The position numbers and the translations under genes were made by a program. Below the pieces are notes generated by a model that was not told where the DNA came from, ran no database searches, and saw nothing but the letters and a program-made list of their open reading frames with translations. Shown here in pieces: positions 32,300-33,246 of a stretch of DNA of 33,246 nt. The DNA is from Bacteroidales bacterium (GTDB lineage Bacteria; Bacteroidota; Bacteroidia; Bacteroidales; Muribaculaceae), in contig JAAVFW010000006.1 of NCBI GenBank assembly GCA_014800535.1, forward strand, positions 49,599 through 82,844. The letters are read 5' to 3'. The stretch's first letter is position 1, and every line of letters begins with the position of its first letter.

Positions 32300-32334
32300 A
32301 AAAAGCCGACTCGAATTTTCGGGTCGGCTTTTTC
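32300..32334. terminator. Second terminator between ompA and the pseudouridine synthase gene
   Basis: AAAAAGCCGAC (32300-32310) pairs with GTCGGCTTTTT (32323-32333), 11 bp with T-runs on both strands. Because it lies 53 nt past the minus-strand stop (32387), it probably ends the pseudouridine synthase transcript, while the hairpin at 32213-32249 ends ompA. Each can back up the other. Confidence 0.85.
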
Positions 32335-32386
32335 GTGATGGTATTAAAAAGGATTTAACTGATGTTTAAAGGCATTTAGTGAGGCT

Positions 32387-33046
32387 TTAAAGCAGTTTAA
32401 GCATGTCGGGAAGAGGAGGAACCTCAAGTGAAATTTCTTTCTTGGAAACGGGATGAATAAAATTGATTTTTTTAGCAATAAGAGAAATGCCTCCATCCGG
32501 ATTGCTTCGCTTAGCTCCATATTTCAAATCGCCCTTAATAGGGTTGCCCATTCCACTAAGCTGGACACGAATCTGGTGTTTGCGTCCGGTGAGCAGGTTA
32601 ACTTCAAGAATTGAGTATCTGTCGCCGGTAGCAATTGTAGTGTATTTCAGTTTAGATAATTTTGCATCGGGAGCATTGGGTGCGACAATGCGCGTCTTGT
32701 TTAGTCTCCCATCGCTTTGAAGATAGTTTGTCAGTTCGTTTTCCTTCTCGCGGGGATGCCCTTCAACCAAAGCCCAGTAGGTTTTATGTATTTCCCCCTT
32801 GCGAAGCATTTCGTTCAGTCTGGTGAGCGCCTTGGAGGTTTTTGCGAATATAACCAATCCTGAAACCGGACGGTCAATTCGATGCACGACACCACAGAAA
32901 ACGTTACCCGGTTTATTATATTTTTCTTTAAGATAATCCTTGACTAATTCCGATAGGGGAGTATCACCGGTTTTATCGCCCTGAACTATTTCGCCCGCAG
33001 CTTTATTGACAATAATAATATGATTGTCTTCGTAGACTATTTCCAT
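32387..33046 (-). CDS. RluA-family pseudouridine synthase
   Basis: This 219-residue enzyme converts uridine to pseudouridine in rRNA or tRNA. The motif I region is VNKAAGEIVQGD; the catalytic motif is HRIDRPVSGLVIFAKT with Asp58; the later LLTGRKHQIRVQLSGMGNPIKGDLKYG block is the RluA signature that contacts the target base. There is no N-terminal S4 domain, so it is the short type. The RNA target cannot be told from the sequence. It is read from the same strand as the initiator tRNA but is separated from it by a terminator. Its start ATG at 33046 has no clear Shine-Dalgarno. Confidence 0.92.
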   Translation of the reverse strand: MEIVYEDNHIIIVNKAAGEIVQGDKTGDTPLSELVKDYLKEKYNKPGNVFCGVVHRIDRPVSGLVIFAKTSKALTRLNEMLRKGEIHKTYWALVEGHPREKENELTNYLQSDGRLNKTRIVAPNAPDAKLSKLKYTTIATGDRYSILEVNLLTGRKHQIRVQLSGMGNPIKGDLKYGAKRSNPDGGISLIAKKINFIHPVSKKEISLEVPPLPDMLKLL

Positions 33047-33059
33047 GATAAAATCAGAA

Positions 33060-33092
33060 TAAAAAAATAAGGATGAGTCATTGACTCATCCT
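33060..33092 (-). terminator. Terminator of the tRNA-fMet gene
   Basis: On the minus strand AGGATGAGTCA (33092-33082) pairs perfectly with TGACTCATCCT (33080-33070), followed by TATTTTTTTATT. It starts 6 nt past the tRNA 3' end and separates the tRNA from the pseudouridine synthase gene. Confidence 0.85.
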
Positions 33093-33097
33093 CTTAG

Positions 33098-33169
<72 letters not shown>

Positions 33170-33184
33170 GTGTCATTTGCACTG

Positions 33185-33216
33185 CAAAGTTACAACCATT
33201 TTTCGGATTTGCCAAA
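33185..33216 (-). promoter_or_regulatory. Promoter of the tRNA-fMet gene
   Basis: On the minus strand TTTG (33213-33216), a 20-nt spacer, and TAACTTTG (33185-33192) match the Bacteroidota promoter boxes exactly. Transcription should start just a few bases before the tRNA 5' end at 33169. Confidence 0.8.
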
Positions 33217-33246
33217 TTTTTTTTGAAGAAAATTTGAAAATATTTT

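Overview
The window is ordinary chromosomal DNA from a member of the Bacteroidota, most likely Bacteroidales and possibly a gut Muribaculaceae-type organism. The family-level placement is inference. The support is: Bacteroidota-type promoters (TTTG, 19-20 nt, TAnnTTTG) ahead of the cyd operon and the initiator tRNA; families typical of the phylum (DUF4492 beside cydAB, DUF4494 beside YggS, a DUF349 repeat protein, a 29-residue bS22/COX24-like protein beside RNase E/G); few Shine-Dalgarno sequences; and an abundant OmpA-type porin. No transposase, integrase, phage gene, CRISPR array or defence island was seen.

Layout. Positions 1-7854: a cytidylate-kinase-like gene on the minus strand, then a plus-strand run of a conserved hypothetical, a secreted cyclophilin, a DUF349 repeat protein (ending at a strong hairpin), SerB phosphoserine phosphatase, and a patatin fused to an outer-membrane barrel. 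Positions 7814-10152 (minus): apbE then rmuC, overlapping by ATGA; the rmuC end overlaps the patatin end by 41 bp. Positions 10333-14006 (plus): DJ-1-family protein, YigZ/IMPACT protein, HU, the 29-residue basic protein, and RNase E/G behind a leader of four consecutive hairpins. Positions 14191-19899 (plus): a complete RND tripartite efflux operon, outer-membrane gene first. Positions 19993-25760 (minus): DUF4492-cydA-cydB, a two-gene chromate-type transporter and folC; a C-rich, G-free tract in the transcript separates cydB from the transporter genes. Positions 26115-32191 (plus): DUF4494, YggS, a FucP-like sugar permease preceded by a 21-bp tandem repeat, transketolase and OmpA. Positions 32387-33169 (minus): an RluA-family pseudouridine synthase and initiator tRNA-fMet with its own promoter and terminator.

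Functionally the window mixes microaerobic respiration (cytochrome bd), envelope functions (OmpA, RND pump, patatin-barrel protein), RNA metabolism and translation (RNase E/G, bS22-like protein, tRNA-fMet, pseudouridine synthase), and central metabolism (serine, folate, PLP homeostasis, pentose phosphate). I found no clearly new multi-gene system. The observations most worth following are the structured leader of the RNase E/G gene, the 29-residue ORF next to it, the rut-like tract behind cydB, the patatin-barrel protein, and the interleaved apbE/DJ-1 promoters.
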